From Bacteroidota bacterium (GTDB lineage Bacteria > Bacteroidota > Bacteroidia > Flavobacteriales > Flavobacteriaceae), in assembly GCA_947468985.1 (NCBI GenBank), contig CANINJ010000139.1:1-5455 (forward strand): DNA of 5,455 bases. Direction: 5' to 3'. Below the pieces are notes generated by a model. The model was not told the origin of the DNA. It saw nothing but the letters and a program-made list of their open reading frames with translations, and made no database searches. Shown here piece by piece: positions 4,559 through 5,455 of the stretch (positions are counted from its first letter, which is position 1; every line of letters begins with the position of its first letter). The translations under genes and the position numbers were made by a program.

Positions 4559-5455
4559 ATGGACATCAATTTCAACAAAAACGAAGATCATAATAAATTA
4601 TTAATTACTAATTTAAAGCAAAAATTTGCCAAAGTTAAAGTTGGCGGAGGTGAAAAACGCATTGAAAAATTGCATAACGAAGGCAAAATGACCGCTCGCG
4701 AACGCATTGATTATTTGCTTGACGCAAAAGCAAATAGTATTGAAATTGGGGCTTTTGTTGGAGAAGGAATGTATGCCGAACATGGAGGCTGCCCTTCTGG
4801 TGGTGTAGTGGTGAAAATTGGATATATAAAAGGGAAACTGTTTATTGTTGTTGCCAATGATGCAACTGTTAAAGCAGGTGCTTGGTTTCCAATTACAGCC
4901 AAAAAGAACTTGAGAGCTCAGGAAATTGCTATGGAAAATCGATTGCCAATCATTTATTTGGTCGATTCTGCAGGAGTTTATTTGCCTTTGCAAGATGAAA
5001 TTTTTCCAGATAAAGAACATTTTGGTCGCATTTTTAGAAACAATGCTCAAATGAGTAGCATGGGAATTACCCAAATTGCTGCCGTTATGGGAAGTTGCGT
5101 TGCTGGCGGAGCCTATCTTCCAATTATGAGTGACGAAGCCATGATTGTTGATAAAACAGGAAGTATTTTCTTGGCAGGAAGTTATTTGGTGAAAGCCGCA
5201 ATTGGAGAAAGTATTGATAATGAAACACTTGGAGGAGCAACTACACATTGTGAAATTTCGGGAGTAACCGATTATAAAGCCAAAGACGATAAAGACGCTT
5301 TGGACAGAATCAAGAATATAGTTTCCAAAATTGGTGATTATGATAAAGCGGGTTTCAACAGAGAAAAATCTCAAAAACCAGCATTTGACGAAAAAGAAAT
5401 TTACGGGATTTTACCTAAAGCAAGAAACGAGCAATATGATATGATGGAAATTATC
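4559..5455 (+). CDS. Acyl-CoA carboxylase beta (carboxyltransferase) subunit, methylcrotonyl-CoA carboxylase-like, 3' end beyond window
   Basis: The carboxyltransferase subunit of a biotin-dependent acyl-CoA carboxylase moves CO2 from carboxybiotin to an acyl-CoA in the cytoplasm; its partner biotin carboxylase/biotin carrier is not in the window. The 299 visible codons cover the N-terminal crotonase-like domain: GGGEKRIEKLHNEGKMTARERI (29-50), VANDATVKAGAWFPIT (98-113), LVDSAGVYLPLQDEIFPDK (134-152), GSCVAGGAYLPIMSDEA (178-194) with the oxyanion-hole glycines 183-184, and the YGILP (282-286) linker leading to the second domain. The blocks FPDKEHFGRIF and NDATVKAGAWFPIT point to the methylcrotonyl-CoA carboxylase (leucine degradation) type rather than PccB, although flavobacterial members are often named only acyl-CoA carboxylase; substrate is inferred. 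Full proteins are about 530-560 residues, so nearly half is missing. Between codons 20 and 272 all 14 leucines avoid TTA and CTA (10 TTG, 3 CTT, 1 CTG), unlike the neighbouring genes. It is divergent from the pit operon. Confidence 0.92.
   Translation, partial: MDINFNKNEDHNKLLITNLKQKFAKVKVGGGEKRIEKLHNEGKMTARERIDYLLDAKANSIEIGAFVGEGMYAEHGGCPSGGVVVKIGYIKGKLFIVVANDATVKAGAWFPITAKKNLRAQEIAMENRLPIIYLVDSAGVYLPLQDEIFPDKEHFGRIFRNNAQMSSMGITQIAAVMGSCVAGGAYLPIMSDEAMIVDKTGSIFLAGSYLVKAAIGESIDNETLGGATTHCEISGVTDYKAKDDKDALDRIKNIVSKIGDYDKAGFNREKSQKPAFDEKEIYGILPKARNEQYDMMEII

Noticed and set aside
4711..4902. Minus-strand open frame of 63 codons
   Set aside because: A second antisense frame inside the same conserved carboxylase region, with no independent support.
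4613..5374. Minus-strand open frame of 253 codons
   Set aside because: It is codon-aligned antisense to the highly conserved carboxylase gene. Its translation is rich in Cys, Asn, Phe and His with no domain, and its openness is explained by the lack of TTA, CTA and TCA codons in the sense gene.
1..5455. Novel defence, mobile or multi-gene accessory system
   Set aside because: All five genes belong to known metabolic or transport families, with no transposase, integrase, repeat array, toxin-antitoxin pair or broken reading frame.

Overview
The window comes from a low-G+C member of the Bacteroidota, most likely a Flavobacterium-like flavobacterium. The evidence is AT-rich DNA, start codons with no Shine-Dalgarno sequence in front of them, an exact match to the flavobacterial -7 promoter box (TAnnTTTG) before one operon, and the general look of the proteins. 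I see no mobile element, CRISPR array, rRNA, tRNA or phage gene. It reads as a core chromosomal region with five protein genes, two of them cut by the window edges.

Layout from left to right. Positions 1-1564 (minus strand) hold most of a long-chain fatty acid-CoA ligase whose C-terminus lies outside the window. A 116-bp AT-rich divergent spacer follows. Positions 1681-2268 (plus strand) encode a small membrane-anchored cysteine phosphatase of the dual-specificity/tyrosine phosphatase superfamily. Its last codons form one arm of a strong hairpin terminator, which also faces the end of the next, convergent operon. Positions 4307 down to 2302 (minus strand) are a two-gene phosphate-uptake operon: a DUF47/PhoU-like Pit accessory protein followed 29 bp later by a PiT-family phosphate transporter. 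A 251-bp divergent spacer then leads to the first 299 codons (4559 to the window end, plus strand) of the beta (carboxyltransferase) subunit of an acyl-CoA carboxylase that most resembles methylcrotonyl-CoA carboxylase.

The genes fall into two themes. The outer genes act on acyl-CoA: fatty-acid activation on the left and biotin-dependent carboxylation on the right. The inner operon imports inorganic phosphate. The phosphatase next to it may act outside the cytoplasm, but a working link to phosphate uptake is only a guess.

The most interesting signals are in the 251-bp spacer. A perfect tandem repeat of 11 bp sits 5 bp upstream of an exact TAnnTTTG box in front of the DUF47-pit operon, where the -33 element would normally be. 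Its architecture (TTAACA-N5-TTAACA, one helical turn per unit) resembles known Pho-regulon operators, so it is a candidate PhoB-type site. On the carboxylase side, a 9-bp perfect inverted repeat overlaps the predicted -33 element of that gene. I did not find a convincing new multi-gene system; the coding content looks like ordinary metabolism.
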